A stretch of 64,000 nucleotides of DNA from Populus alba (GCF_005239225.2 NC_133284.1:29374339-29438338), one strand, 5' to 3'. Shown: positions 50,983 through 63,708, counted from the stretch's first letter. The notes: generated from the sequence alone by a model not told the origin. Translations and numbers: made by a program.

Positions 50983-51882
50983 ATGGCTTCCCCAACGCCT
51001 CTCCAACTCGAGATCACAATAATCTCTGCTAAACACCTCAAAAACGTCAATTGGCGAAACGGCGATCTGAAACCCTACGCCACCTTCTATCTCGACAACT
51101 CGGACCACCGACTCGCAACTCATGCCGACGACTCACTCTCAACTCGCCCCGTCTGGAACGAACGATTTACTATCCCCATAATTCGCCACGATTCAGTCCT
51201 CACCCTCGAGATCTTCCACTCCAAGCCATCCGAAACCCCCAAACCTCTTGTAGGCACCGTGAAATTTCCACTGAGTCAGCTCCTCGACTCGGACGAGTCA
51301 ACGCCCTACTCGGTCCTCACCCTCGAGCTTTCACGTCCCTCTGGCCGTCCACAGGGTAAAGTCCTGGTGAAACTGGAGGTGAAAGAACGGCCTTTGCCTC
51401 CTCCGGTGCAGGATTACCGTGCGGCCCCTAACTATAGCCATTGTTACAACCCTGCCCCTGTTCAACCTCCCGCACGTGACTACAGGGAATACTCTCCCTC
51501 TCCATACGGCTACACCGATCAGTACGGCTACTACCCTGCTTGCTATCCTTCACAACCTCCCCTACCATCTCGACCTCTGTACAATCGAGCATCCAATAAC
51601 AGTTTCCCAGGTGGGCCTTCTGCTCCCGTTGATCTATGTTGCCAACCATCACCATCGCCCTACGATCACAAGCCACCACAGCCGGTGTTGTTGCAAAAGA
51701 CATCCAATTACGGAGTGCCAAGTGGACCATCGGCTCCCGTCGATTATTCATATGGGAAAGGTAGTGGTCCCGAGATCACTGAGGCAATCGGAGGGTTAAA
51801 TTTGGAGGAAGGGAGTAACTATGAGAAAGAGAAAGTTGCTGCTGATAAAGAGAGTCACAGCAGCTACCGTCGTGAGTATTGA
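50983..51882 (+). CDS. C2-domain protein, SRC2-like
   Basis: An intronless reading frame of 299 residues. The N-terminal C2 domain (about residues 6-130) starts LQLEITIISAKHLKNVNW and has the SRC2-type features NGDLKPYATFYLD and PVWNERFTIP. The central part (about 140-260) is rich in P, Y and S, with two GGPSAPVD/SGPSAPVD repeats, and the C-terminal tail is charged. C2 domains of this group bind membranes, often with calcium; SRC2 proteins respond to cold and pathogens. Few of the five calcium-binding aspartates are obvious, so calcium dependence is unsure. No C-terminal membrane span is visible. GC content is clearly higher than in the surroundings. The start at 50983 (MASPTPLQ) is the first ATG and gives the full domain. 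Confidence 0.93.
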   Translation: MASPTPLQLEITIISAKHLKNVNWRNGDLKPYATFYLDNSDHRLATHADDSLSTRPVWNERFTIPIIRHDSVLTLEIFHSKPSETPKPLVGTVKFPLSQLLDSDESTPYSVLTLELSRPSGRPQGKVLVKLEVKERPLPPPVQDYRAAPNYSHCYNPAPVQPPARDYREYSPSPYGYTDQYGYYPACYPSQPPLPSRPLYNRASNNSFPGGPSAPVDLCCQPSPSPYDHKPPQPVLLQKTSNYGVPSGPSAPVDYSYGKGSGPEITEAIGGLNLEEGSNYEKEKVAADKESHSSYRREY

Positions 51883-54879
51883 AAGAATTGAGATGATTGA
51901 GAGAGTGAAGGTATATTTATGTTATTTATGCTCGCGTTGTGGCCTTGGTTGATGAATGTACTTTTGTATATATGCGACTAATGACGATAACCACTGGATT
52001 CTGCCCTCAGTTTCCTGTTGTGTTTTGATTATTTCTTTTGTTGTGTGCCTGTTTTTTTATTTCTGTTATGATCTTCGGCGCCAAATTAAGTTTTAGGGCC
52101 GCTCTTGTTTTGTTTAATTTGCATTAAGAGCTTGTACTTGGGTGCTCCATTGGTTGTTAATTATGGTGTAAAACAACTTGAGTATGGGTAGTGAATGATT
52201 AAAGTATGGCGGGGGAATCTAAGATAATATTTGCTCATTAAGTATTCTATTGTCAGTGTTTTGCTCATGATTTCTTCCTTTGTGGTGTTGTGGTATCTTG
52301 GTTTTAAGACGTTTTCTTGTGAGATGGCTGCTGGTGTGTTGAGCTTGGTGGGAATGTAGATTACATTGAATGACAATGGGTAGGTGTGCTTGTGCTTCCA
52401 TGGGTCAAGTTTGTTTTGCTTATAGTATGCCACTATCAGAAACTAATGGGTTTGGAGTCTTTGGTGTGGAATTAAAAATGTTGCACTACATGTGTAGAAA
52501 ATAACATGGCTTTGTGATCTGGGATCAATAGCTTGTTCTTAAGGAAATTGACAAGTTCAACCATGTCTGATATAGAAAAAAGATGGTTTCTTGTGAATTG
52601 GCAATGAGTGACACTCTGTGGTCTGCAGGCTTGCACCCATCGTTTTACTCCTATTGCTTTAAATCTTTTATTTTATGGAGTTGTCGGGTATATTTTATGA
52701 GAGAGTGTTTTCCAAGGTGATTTAGTGAATTTTCTTGCTTCTGAATTTGAGGTATGCAAGAGATTATCTGTGAGGAGTTGAAGAATTGCGAGTGGTCATG
52801 GGTAAATGTGACTTAGGGAATTGAAGGTGTTGGGGCCAAGACTGGGTGAATTTCAGGAATAATGTCGATGAAAGGATATTAGAAGTAATAGTGAAGCAAA
52901 ATTTTGGCTTTAATCAAATTGGAATGCGAAATCACGATTTTGGTTGCCTACTGGTAATAGGTGTGGGAAATGCTGGTTTTAACTTGCGAGTCATGGTGTT
53001 TTTCATTGATCAGGAAAGGGTCAGCAGAGCAGCTTAGAATCAATGGGGTGAGGTGATTTTAGCTATATATAGTTTTTGCCTCTTAAATTACCGAAATATA
53101 GCTGCCAATGGATTGCTAAATGCTGTTTCAGTAGGAAACTGCATTTAAGAAATTCAGGATACGGAGCAATAATCTCAAGGATCGGATGGATACTTTCAGA
53201 AGAGCTTGGTATAGGCCTATGAGTGAAATCCAGTCAAGTCATGAAGGCTAAATTGGTATGCGCAAATGGCAAAACTTTCCCTTCTTTCTTCAACTCCTGT
53301 TTCTCTCCTTTTAGATTAGAACAAGGCTCCACGTTTTGGTGGTTTTATATTTTCTGTAGAATATCGAAAACTCTTGTCTTGTAGCTTCCTTCATATTCCT
53401 GTTTTTATCATCCAAAAAAATTCCTAGCGATGCTGCGATGCGTGATTTTACTTCTGCTAACAGAAGGGGGCGGGCCAAAAACCATGTAGAAAGTAGTCTG
53501 CACCCGTTGCCTGTTAAAGGGGCCGTGATTGATTGTCGATTTCCCTGTGGAGGATATCGAGAGGCAATTAATTGAAATGATTTAGTGGATTAAAATGTTA
53601 CAAGGAACGGATTTTGCTGTAAAGAGATAGCATTTCCCTATTAAAGGACTGAAGAAGAAATTCTGTTGTCACTTGAGTAATCGATTCACTATTTCTAGGG
53701 GCCTTCTACTCTTTAAGGGAAATGTTGACACCAAGCTCGCATCGGGCAAAGAATACTAGCAACGTATCCAAATACATTGTAATTGTAGTTATAGTTTCAA
53801 GTGTTTTTTTATTTAGAAATGTGTTAAAAATATATATATATATATATTTTTTTTAAAAAATTATTTTGTTATGTTTTTAAATTATTTAAAATTTTAAAAA
53901 ACATGATTTTAACTACAAACAAAATATTAGACTCGGATGACCTATACTTAAGTTGAGCCAGGTTGAATAGAAAACAAAAGAAATTAAGTTTAATAGAAAA
54001 CAAGAGAAGGTGTTTCCTAACTCGAAAAAACTTGTGATTTGATATTCAATCCAGTCAAAACCAGTCACATTGAATTTTTTTTAAAAAAAAATATTTTTGG
54101 ATACACCAGATTTGAGCTCAATGTTGAAGAGAAGATTTTTTTCAAAATTTCTTATCATCAACTTTCTCAGGTACAAACACATAGTCATTGTAATAAAAAA
54201 AACAAAAAAAAAACATTAAAATGCTAGGAAAAAGATTCAAAACAAACCCTAACATCACAGATTCAAAAGCGGCAAAGCATCCAAGTATTATGTAAGAAGA
54301 TTGAGACTTGGTGAAAGAAGAGTGAGAATAAAAAGAACAGTGTCCCAGACAGGGAAAAGGATTTTGAAAGTTAAGGAGAAGAAGAGCTGCTGCAGAAATA
54401 AATCCCTAGCCCTGCCAATGAAGTAAATACTCTTTATATGTAAATAGATATCAGTGGGCATTAATATGAATGGACTGCTGTTTTTCTTTGAATTTACTAG
54501 GCCTATGAAAAGCCTATAATAGATATGAGTGGACTATACGTTATAAGGAGATTGTATTTATATTCGGGCTTGTATTTTGTCATTGAATTTATTAGGCTTA
54601 TAAAAAGTATTTTTTGGCTTCTGATTCGGGATTCTAAGTTTATCTGGTCGTTATCAAAATTATGTTTTAAAACTATAGTTATAGTTTGAGTACAATAAAT
54701 TTTTCATAGAAAGTGATAAAGTTTAAATTTAAATTAAAAAGAATAAGGAAATTTTTTGGTGAGAATAGGAAGAAAATAATATATTAAGTATAAAGTTAAA
54801 AGATGTGTGAAAAATATTGTTTTCTTACACTCAATATTGTGGATTACTCCGTAACTCTATGAATTATAATAGTAATTTA
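51883..54879. other. C2-gene 3' region and 3 kb of intergenic DNA
   Basis: The C2 mRNA probably ends near 52.0-52.1 kb. The sequence to 53.8 kb is only moderately AT-rich and looks unique; no protein family or splice-consistent gene was found, so a non-coding transcript cannot be excluded. A dispersed AT-rich repeat body with a (TA)n run is at 53800-53910. Near 54488 and 54582 a phrase like 'attgaatttattaggcttataaaaag' occurs twice. Confidence 0.4.
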
Positions 54880-55560
54880 TAATGATAGTTTTTTTAAGAA
54901 AGTTCATGGGCTTATTGATAATTATGACGAATTTAATTTTTTTTTTAATTTTTTTAATTTTTTAATTCTATTTTTTGATATTGAACTGATTAAAAATTAA
55001 GTTTTATAATTTATTTTGTTTTGTTATTATGAGATTATCATAGTCTTAAAAAAAAATCTCAGTATTAGTTCGATGCTTAATTTTGCGATTGTCTATTTTT
55101 GTTATCATATAATTAAATAAACAATAGTTTTTTTTATATAAAAAAACAAGTTATTAATTTAAATAAAGTCCATTACTTGATTTGCAAGGTTAACTAAATG
55201 ATCCAGGTTACTTAATTCACGGGTAAGCAGGTTTGCCTATCAAACCTGATATTTTTTTTTAAAATATTTTTCAGTCTTTTAATTTTTCTAATTGTTTTTT
55301 TTTATCTTACCCTTCTTCAATAATGGATTGGTTGATAAATGAAATTCATGATTTATTTATTTTTATTTTTTATAGGATTATCACAATTTTAAATAAATAT
55401 TTTTTTAGGGTTGATATTTGATTTTGAAAGCATTTAATGTTATCATAAAATTAAATAAAAATAATTTTTTTTAAAAATAAAATTATTAAACTCATTAAAA
55501 TATATGACCTAGACCGTAAGGTGATCGAGGTTGATTCCATTTGACATCGTTTTAATATAT
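54880..55560 (+). repeat. Diverged tandem repeat family, sense orientation
   Basis: T-rich blocks alternate with 'gatattgaactgattaaaaattaag', 'ttatgagattatcatagtctt', 'aatggattggttgataaatg' and 'ataggattatcacaatttt', the same themes as the array at 15.6-16.8 kb. Three units or so, heavily diverged. It directly precedes the hAT-type element at 55845. Confidence 0.5.
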
Positions 55561-55844
55561 ATAAAAAAATTGTCTTTTAAAAGTTTTTTTTAAGTAATGT
55601 TCATGTTTTTTGCTGGCTATTCAAGATGTTTTTGAACCATTAAATTGAATAATTCACTTTGAATTAGTTATCACATGGTTTAATTCGAAACTCGAGTTAT
55701 GCAAAGAGCTATAAATTTTAAAATTAAATTGCTTGATTAGATTTAATGATACTGTCAAAAAATTATTCATACTCTTAATAATTTTTAAAATTTAGAAAAA
55801 TAATAGTATAACTTGCTAGCACGGGTGAATTTACTAGTGGCATA

Positions 55845-56436
55845 TAGGGGTGTTCAAAAACCGATCAATCGATTAAAAATTGAAAAACCGAACCGATAGA
55901 AAAAACTGAATAAACCGATTAAAAAATAACAAATCATCGGTTTCGGTTTAAAAAAGCTTAAACCGATTGAATCGGTTAAAAAAAAAGTGGCCTTTCTTCC
56001 AGTCAAGAAATCCCATACAATATAACTTATACTAGCTTGTGTTGCAAGCTTTGAGATTCTCTACATACCCCAAAAGGCTTTGCTAAAGCCAATACGGCAT
56101 TCACAGCTGGCGAAAAACAAAGACCCAAGAAAATTGATGGTCAATTAGCTCTCTCTATGTGGAAAACTTTGATTGCTAGTTGCTTTTCTTGAATTTCTAA
56201 GTGGTTGCTGTGATTGATAGCTTAGATTGATATTTAATGTCAGATTTTTCCTTTGATTTAGCTCAGTGATGAAGATAAGTCTGGTTTTTCTAGTTTTTAT
56301 GCTAAAAAACCGACCCAAACTGAACAAAACTGGTTCGGTTTGAACCGGTTCTCGGTTCGATTCGGGTTATATTAATAAGAAATACTATTTTCCGGTTCGG
56401 TTGAATTTTTGGATTACTGGACCGTGAACACCCCTA
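55845..56436. mobile_element. hAT-type non-autonomous DNA transposon, copy 2
   Basis: Perfect 12-bp inverted ends: TAGGGGTGTTCA (55845-55856) and TGAACACCCCTA (56425-56436). The subterminal regions are filled with aaccgaaccg and cggttcggttt strings as in copy 1 at 1211-2182, but the interior is different and non-coding. The neighbouring 8 bases (gtggcata and gtatatat) do not match well, so the target duplication has decayed or a flank has changed. The element ends only about 270 bp before the Josephin-like gene start, so it may lie in that promoter. Confidence 0.72.
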
Positions 56437-56707
56437 GTATATATATAGTAAAAGAAGTATTTTTAATTTTAATTCTTATTTTAAAACGTCGTCGTAGCAG
56501 GAAGGGAAACGCGCCAGGTTGTTTCAACGATTACGGAACTCCATTCCGAGCCTGCCGTGACGCTACCTTTAACTTGTCTGCTTTGCTTTGCCGGCATTTT
56601 CCCCCCAAATTGAGCAAAATGGAGAGACTGTAACTAAAACCCCTAGGAGATCAAGACCACCAAATCGAAATTGATCATCTTGCAATTCAGTCTGCAGAAG
56701 AAGAGAT

Positions 56708-57591
56708 ATGGATAGCGAGAAGACCAAAATCTATCACGAGAAGCAGAAATTGCAATTTTGCCTCTTACATGCCCTCAACAATCTCTTCCAGGTACTCAAA
56801 AATACAAATCACCCACCCCTGATCTCTCTCACCAATTACTAAAAGATTCCCAAACATGATGCTAAAAAATTTCTCCTTAGTTTAGACGATTCAATTTTGT
56901 TGGTTTTTTTTTTTTTTTTTTTTTTTTAATATAAAACAGCAATATTTCGACAATTTATTGCAATTTCTGCTTCTATTGCTTAGAATTTAAAACAAAATAA
57001 AAAACCATAACGTTTTTCTTTTTCTGTTCATCCATTTACTCTAGAAGTAGTGTTATTTGGTTAGTGATAAAGCCTTACAAATTGAAGATATCGAGATTTC
57101 TTTTTTTCTTTTCTTTTCTTTTTCAGCAACAGGAGGCATTTACTCGAGCGAGATTGAATGAAATTTCTGGGAAACTTGTTCTTGATGATCCCAGCAAAAA
57201 GACTTGGACACCATTGTCTATAGTCTTCAAGCCTCACCATAATGCTTTTACTGGAAATTACGACATTAATGTTTTAATTGCCGCTCTCGAAGAGAAAGAC
57301 AAGACTGTTGTCTGGCATGACCGGCGGAATGCAGCTTCCACTATTGATCTTGATGGGGCTGATGATAGTTTGTTTGGTATTGTCCTCAATGTTCCAGCTA
57401 GACGGTATGCATTGCTTTGGAAGGGTAGGCATTGGATTACCATGAGAAAGATTGGTGGGGTTTGGTATAACTTGGATAGTGATCTTCCTAAGCCCATGCC
57501 CTTTGAAGGTACTCGAGAGGTTAGGGGATATTTGGATTATGTTCTAAGTAATGGTGGAGAGGTTTTGCTTGTCATGAACAATAAAGAGTGA
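56708..57591 (+). CDS. Josephin-like deubiquitinase (ataxin-3 family cysteine protease)
   Basis: Two exons, 56708-56791 and 57127-57591, give 182 residues: a protein made of the Josephin domain alone. Such enzymes cleave ubiquitin from proteins. The catalytic set is visible: Cys18 in KLQFCLLHALNNLFQ, His130 in KGRHWITMRK, and Asn143 in GVWYNLDSDL. The short first exon, too small to be seen as a long open frame, carries the catalytic cysteine and is confirmed by the family sequence and the GT-AG join in phase (FQ|QQEAFTRARLNEI). There are no ubiquitin-interacting motifs or polyglutamine as in ataxin-3. It is most like plant JOSL proteins. Confidence 0.93.
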
Positions 57592-58838
57592 ATCTTTCTT
57601 TTCTTTTAAGTTTTGGGTTGGGGTAGAAGTAGAAACTTCGAATGTCTATAATATGTCTATAATTGTATACCAGTTCTCTTGTAATCACACAGAGTGATTA
57701 AAAGAGAGTTTTGAAGAATTCAGTATTTTGATTTATGTGTGTTTTTTTTATCATATTGCCTCTTGTTATTTCTTGGGGAATCTAAGGGAGTTGCTAAGCA
57801 GTTTATGTGGTATCAAATTTTCTTAAGAGGTGAGTTGCTGATGAACCATACAATGTTGAATAGGGTGGATATTGTTACACTTGCATCCTGTGTATTTGGT
57901 TTATTTGATGTTTTCTTTGCACGTGCTAGCTTAAATGCCAGCAATTAGAGGTATGCATTCCATGGTCTGGAGTTGAAATGTTATTGTCTTTTCAGAACTG
58001 AATTCTATTTGGCAGCTTGGTGCGAAGATCATGTTTCTGATTTTAGCAGTCTCTGCTTTGGTTTCAAATTATTTGGGGTTGAATCAAATACCATATTTTG
58101 GAAGCTCTCACTGTTGCAGATCTGACTCTGCTGCTTGCAAAACTTTTCTGGTTAGTGCTGTGGTGTCTTTAACCCCATGTAATTTATGCCTGAAATACAA
58201 CCAATTCAAACTGTTGTTAGTCATGCCATTTGTACTCATTTGTACTCCATGTTTTTTATATGTTTTTGTGTAGAAGGTTTTTTGTTCAATCATATCAGTT
58301 GATTTTCATTTAGTTTGCTTAGATGGAATTGCAGTTGAAATATGCTTTAGTGTGTTTATGTTTCTACAAAAAATCTAATTTCTCTTTTCTGTGGTGCTAA
58401 ACATGTTTGTGCTCATGGCCTCAATCTAGGAAATTGTCAGTGACATTTTTCTTTGAATAAAATAACCAGTTGCATAAGCAAGATCTAATCAAAGTAGTGG
58501 CTGGAGAATAGCTAGTTAATCTAACTTTACAGTTAATGTTTCTCTATTTGGATATGAAAAAACTACATGCATGGATGTCACTACAAAATTTCATGCATTG
58601 ATAGTAAATTCTTTTTCTTCGAAGTTAGTTTAATTGTAATGCGTTATTTGTCATGTTAACTCTTTCTTCTAGTATGTATTCTTACCCTTTTTTGTCTCAA
58701 CTTACATGGAGGGTTCTCTTTCTTGATGGTTCAAGTTTGGAAGTTTAGGTGTTTTATATCTTGAACTTTACCGAGGTTCATATCATTTTGGCAGATTGTC
58801 ATAGCCTTTTTTTATTGTCACAAAATAAAGAACGACAT
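57592..58838. other. Josephin-like gene 3' region and intergenic DNA
   Basis: The 3' UTR probably ends near 57.7 kb. The rest is unique-looking, moderately AT-rich sequence. Short open frames at 57739-57948 and 58031-58273 match nothing I know. No repeat or RNA gene was recognised up to the retrotransposon start. Confidence 0.45.
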
Positions 58839-59109
58839 TGTTAAAACTAAGAAATAGTGTGTAACTGAAATGGTTATCCTTAGACAATTAATGGTGGGCA
58901 GGCATAAGGCATGTGGGGAAATCGTTAGGAATCGGTTGGAGTCAGTTAGTAGTTAGAATAGGCCTATAATGCATGTTGAAGGGTATATAAGGATAGAGAG
59001 TTTACATATGGGTTACAAAAAGTAATAACAGAATCATTTCTCCCTTAAATCTCTGTTCTTCTCAATGTTTCTTCCTATTTCTTCATTTCTTGTTAAGCTA
59101 AGCTTAACA
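58839..59109 (+). repeat. 5' LTR (271 bp)
   Basis: Starts TGTTA and ends TAACA. With the adjoining bases the ends read ATTGTTA and TAACAAT, a 7-bp inverted repeat. A TATA box (tatataagg, 58984) in the middle is the likely promoter of the element, so its transcript would start just downstream. It is about 10 bp longer than the 3' LTR because of a small indel near 59070. Confidence 0.92.
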
Positions 59110-59111
59110 AT

Positions 59112-59123
59112 TGGTATCAAAGC
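59112..59123 (+). other. Primer binding site (initiator tRNA-Met)
   Basis: tggtatcaaagc lies two bases after the 5' LTR. It matches the consensus tggtatcagagc at 11 of 12 positions. The same variant is seen in the TRIM at 44106. Confidence 0.88.
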
Positions 59124-59124
59124 T

Positions 59125-60190
59125 ATGACGGATGGTAATAAACTCAAAGCAGTGAATGAAAATTGCAAAAAGTTAGAGAATCAGCTACAAAGCCATCACC
59201 TAAAATGGCAAGAATCTATGGCTGAAAGTAAAGAATGTTGGCTGGAGCAAGGCACCAAGATTGATTAACTGGTCCTACAGATGGAATCAATATCCTCACA
59301 CTTCCAGCACTTCATCGCTTCCCAACCAGCGAGAAAGGAAATTGGAACCAGTTCAGGAGGTATTCTGGCTGCTCCAAAATCTAATAAGGACACAAGAATG
59401 CCTGCCTCTATTAAAAGAATAGCACCACGACACAAGAATCAGTTCAGAAGTGATCAAATGATGGGGCAAGAACCTCATAAGATTGGATACAACATACCAT
59501 TGTCAAGGGTAGAGTTGCCAACATTCAAGGGAGAGAATCCTCAAGGGTGGTTGCAAAAATGCAGGAAATATTTCAAGATCAACTTGGTACTTACGCACCA
59601 GTGGGTAGAAGTGGTCTCGTATTACTTGGAGGGCAAGGCTGATTTGTGGTTCGAAGGACTAGTATGAGAGAATGATTCATGGATTGATTAAGAGGAATTT
59701 TCCCAAATTCTTTGTAGACGGTTTGGCAATAGAGAAAACATCGTAGAAGAATTCAACAAACTGATCCAAGATATAAGTGTGGATGACTATGTAGAATGAT
59801 TTAAAGAACTGAGATCATTGATGAGCGGTTCTTAATCCATCCTTGGTAGAATTCTATTATGTCTCTAGCTTCATTAGTGGGCTGAAGGATGATATCAAAT
59901 CGATGCTAAAGATCTCGAAACCTTCAAAGGTGTTAATGGCATTTGAACAAGCCAGATGGCAGGAGGAGTCTAACAATGCATTAACTAAGAGGACTAGATT
60001 AATGCGACACAGTAACACTACATTCAATAGTGGAATAGTAATAAGTAATGTTCCATCCACAGTTTTTAGTCCAAATCGGACTGAAGGAGTGAAGCCTCAT
60101 CTAGATAGCTTATTCGAACAGAGGAAGAGACTGGAGCGGTGCTTTCAAGTGTGGTGACAAATACATACCTAGGCATAGATGCAGTGCTAA
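59125..60190 (+). pseudogene. Retrotransposon gag (capsid and zinc knuckle), broken
   Basis: The frame opens with ATG at 59125 directly after the primer site. The capsid-like part (PTFKGENPQGWLQKCRKYFK near 59520-59575) is typical of plant Ty3/gypsy Gag. A stop at 59266, more stops around 59665-59835 and a frame change near 59840 interrupt it. The Cys-His zinc knuckle near 60138-60180 is split by a one-base frameshift inside its CX2C part. It cannot make Gag. Confidence 0.85.
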
Positions 60191-60200
60191 GGTCTTACAC

Positions 60201-60689
60201 ATGATAGAAGGGGTGGAGGAAGAGGAGGACGAAGGAATCAAGGAACTAGAAGGCACAGTGCAGGATGAACGCAAGGAGACATACCAGATAAATGAATTTG
60301 GGCTATCACTAAATGCCTTAACAGAAAATGATACCTACAATACTATCAGGATTAATGGAAATTGTCGAGGAAGAGACCTTATAATTCTAATAAATAGTGG
60401 AAGTACTCATAACTTCATTGATGAGAGCACGATTACGGAGTTGAATGCTGCCACAAGTAAAACCACGTTGTTAGCTGTGATTGTGGCTAATGGAAACGTC
60501 ATGCTATGTGAGATACATAGTCTTGGATTTACTTGGTTTATGCATAGCTATGAATTCAAGGCCAACTTGAGAGTGTTGAAATTAGGCAAACATGATATAG
60601 TGTTGGGAGTGAATTGGTTGAAGAAGTATTCTCTAGTGCTCTTTGACTTCATTAAGCTCGGTTATCGTTTAAAAAAGAAGGCAGAATGA
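60201..60689 (+). pseudogene. Retrotransposon aspartic protease region, catalytic Asp changed
   Basis: An open stretch of 162 codons with the retropepsin active-site region LINSGSTHNFID and the downstream DIVLGVNWL motif. The first motif residue is Asn where the family has the catalytic Asp (a G-to-A type change). So even this uninterrupted piece would be inactive. It is in a different frame from the gag pieces before it. Confidence 0.85.
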
Positions 60690-60829
60690 TTGAGCTGAAG
60701 GGAATATTTCAGGTTTTTGACTTGCAAATGATGACAACAATTAAAGAGCAGAGAAGCTTCAAGGATGTGATTAGAGGATTAGTTGGTCAGTTCTTTGCTA
60801 TAGATATCGAAGAGGAAGACAACCAACCG

Positions 60830-62190
60830 AAGCTGCTATGAAGATTAAGACCTTGTTAAAAGAATTTGTTGGACTTTTTGAGGAACCACGAACCTTGCCA
60901 GCCACCAACAAGGAAGTTTGATCATAAAATACTACTGAAACCAGGGTCACAACCTGTTAACATCAGACCTTACAAAAGCTTGTTCATTCATAAAAGGGAG
61001 ATAAATAAGCTGGTAAAGGAAATGCTCTCCAATGGAGTGATACAACATAATGTTAGTCCCTTTACATCTCCAGTTTTGCTTGTCAAAAAGAGGGACAACA
61101 CGTGGAGGTTTCACATCGACTGCAGGCAACTTAATGAGCAGACCATCAAAAACAAATTTCTCATTCCTCTTATAGACGATCTTCTGGATGAATTGCATGG
61201 TTCCAGGTTCCTCTCGAAGCTGGACCTACGATCGGGTTATCATCAGGTCAGAATGCATGAAGAAGATATTGAAAAAACAACGTTTAAGATGCATCACGGG
61301 CATTATGAGTTTAGAGTTATGCTTGTTGGCCTCACCAATGCCTCGACCATCTTCCAAGCGTTGATGAACAACGTACTAGAACTCTTTATGCGAAAATTCG
61401 TGTTGGTATTTTTTTGATGATATATTTATTTACAGCTCAACCTTTGAGCCGCACCTTGCACACCTCAGGCAAGTTCTGGAAACTCTGAGTGCTAACCAGT
61501 TATTTGCCAAGAAATCCAAATGTGCATTCGGGGAACAACAGGTGGAGTATTTAAGGCATGCAATCTCTATAGAGGGAGTGGCAACGAACATGAAGAAAAT
61601 TGAAGTTGTGGCCAATTGGCCTATTCCACAATCTTTGAAGGAATTGAGAGGATTCCTGGGGTTGGCTGGGTATTACAGGAAATTCATGACATTTTGGAAT
61701 CATCAGTAAACCCCTCATTGATCTGTTGAAGAAACACAATTACGACTAGAATGCACAAACTCAACAAACCTTCATTGGTTTAAAGAAGGCCTTGTTTGAG
61801 GCACCCGTTCTAACTGTACTTGATTTCTCCAAGACATTTGTTTTGGAAATCGATGCCTGTGATTCTGGTTTGGGAGCTGTTCTGAGCTAAGAAGGGAAAT
61901 CGGTAGCCTACTTTAGCAAATCCTTAAGCCCAAAGCACTTGGGATTGTCTATTTATGAAAAGGAGTACTTGGTTATTCTTATGGTTGTGGAGTGGAGACA
62001 TTACTTAGAACAAAAGCAATTCATCATGTAAACAAATCACAAAAGCTTGAAGTATCTTTTGGATTAGAAAATTCACACTGCAATCCAAAAGAAGGGCTTG
62101 ACTACCCTCTTGGGGTTGGGGTATAAAATACTGTATAGAAAGGGAAAAAAGAACATCATTGGTGATGCACTATCCACGAAGAACAGTAGT
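60830..62190 (+). pseudogene. Reverse transcriptase and RNase H regions, broken
   Basis: RT motifs are clear at 60866-61417: SPVLLVKKRDNTWRFHID, FLSKLDLRSGYHQVRM, and LTNASTIFQALMN. The catalytic FFDD region near 61405-61420 is in two frames because a T run has one base too many. RNase H follows (LEIDACDSGLGAV near 61848; SPKHLGLSIYEKEYL), with in-frame stops, several at positions where the family has Gln. The order RT then RNase H before integrase places it in Ty3/gypsy. Confidence 0.9.
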
Positions 62191-62379
62191 GGAATTCCTG
62201 TTAAGGATATCGGGGCCTTGGAAGCAATAACTAATGTACTACTTGCATGGTATGAAGATGTTCATGCATCTTATAAGGACTGCAAGTTGTAGGCCATTAT
62301 CCTTAGTAAGTTGACTGGAGCAACAGGGGAATCCGACTATACTTATAAATAAGGAATCTTATGATACAAGGGCAGGATA

Positions 62380-63680
62380 ATTGTGGGACAAGAGGGGAAT
62401 CTCATTACCCCATTAGTGAAGTATGTACATGACTCCTATGTTGGGGGACATGCTGTCATTTAAAACACATATAAGGCTAAAAATGAACTTCTATCGGTTT
62501 GGAATGAAAGCGATGGTGAAGCAGGCAATGGAAAAATACAATGTATGTAAGTAAGCCAAAGTGGAGAGGGTAGTTTATCCAGGGTTGTTGCATCCTTTAT
62601 CAGTTCCTGGTGGTATGTGGGAGGCTATTTTCATGGACTTTATAGAAGGGTTACCAAGTTCAGAAGGAAGGAATGCTATTATGGTAGTGGTTGATAGGTT
62701 CACTAAATATGGACATTTCATTGCACTTATTCATGCCTTCACAGCACAAGACATTGTGCAGCTGCTCCTAGATCATTTCTACAAGTTTCATGGATTACCG
62801 GTAGTTATTGTCACTGATAGGGATAAAATCTTTACCAGTGTATTTTGGAAAGAATTATTCAAGAAGCTGGGGGTTTAGTTGTTAATGAGCATAACTTATC
62901 ACCCACAAACGGATGGACAGACCGAGAGAGTGAACCAATGTTTAGAAACATATCTTTTATGCATGACCATGCATCAACTGAAATGATGGTTTCAATGGTT
63001 ATCCTTGGCGCAGTGGTGGTATAATTCCAGCTATCACTAAGCCTTGGGCATGAGTCCCTTTCAAGCTCTCTATGGTTATGCCCCTCCGCAAAGGGAGTGG
63101 TTGACGCAAGAGCCTACTCCAGTAGCTGCGGTGGAGGTGTTACAAAGGAGGGCAAACATGGATCACACTTTGAAGAAGCAGTTGGAAACAATAAGGCATA
63201 GAATGAAGCAACTGGCTAACAAGAATCGATCTGAGAGGGAATTTTCAGAGGGTGACTAGGTTTTTCTGAAGCTACAACCTTATAGGGAAAACAATGTTGC
63301 ATTAAGGAAGAATTTTAAGCTCAATCCCAGGTATTACAACCCTTATCAAATCAGCAAGAGGATTGGAATTGTGGCCTATGAGTTGAAGCTGCCAAAAGAA
63401 AGCTTGATACATTCAGTGTTCCATGTATCTTTACTTAAAAAAGGATTAGAGATGTAACAATCGTGTCTTCCAGGTTGCTAGTATCAGATAAGGAAGGGCG
63501 GATGCAGATTGTGCCTATAGCTATATTGGATAGGAAACTGATGAAGAAGGGTAATAGAGTAGTAATCGCAGTATTGGTTTAGTGGTCCAATCTTTATCCA
63601 GAAGACGCAACCTGGGAAGATCTTGAAGATCTCCAGAAGCAGTTCCTAGAATGCCTTACACCACTCATGACAGACATAAC
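62380..63680 (+). pseudogene. Integrase with chromodomain-like C-terminus, broken
   Basis: The catalytic core reads IFMDFIEGLPSSEGRNA (first Asp, near 62635), VTDRDKIFTS (second Asp, near 62813) and, after a stop at 62877, [13 protein letters not shown] (the Glu, near 62912-62950). The conserved MSPFQALYGYAPP follows at 63050. The end near 63510-63650 has the form of a chromodomain (ILDRKL, then WSNLYPEDATWEDL), with a stop where a Gln or Lys codon is usual. Several stops and frame changes make it non-functional. Confidence 0.88.
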
Positions 63681-63708
63681 TAAGCATTCTTGTGGATAAG
63701 AATGCATT

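Noticed and set aside
55837..56444. 8-bp target duplication for the second hAT-type element
   Set aside because: gtggcata and gtatatat agree at only the first two positions, so the class rests on the ends and on similarity to copy 1.
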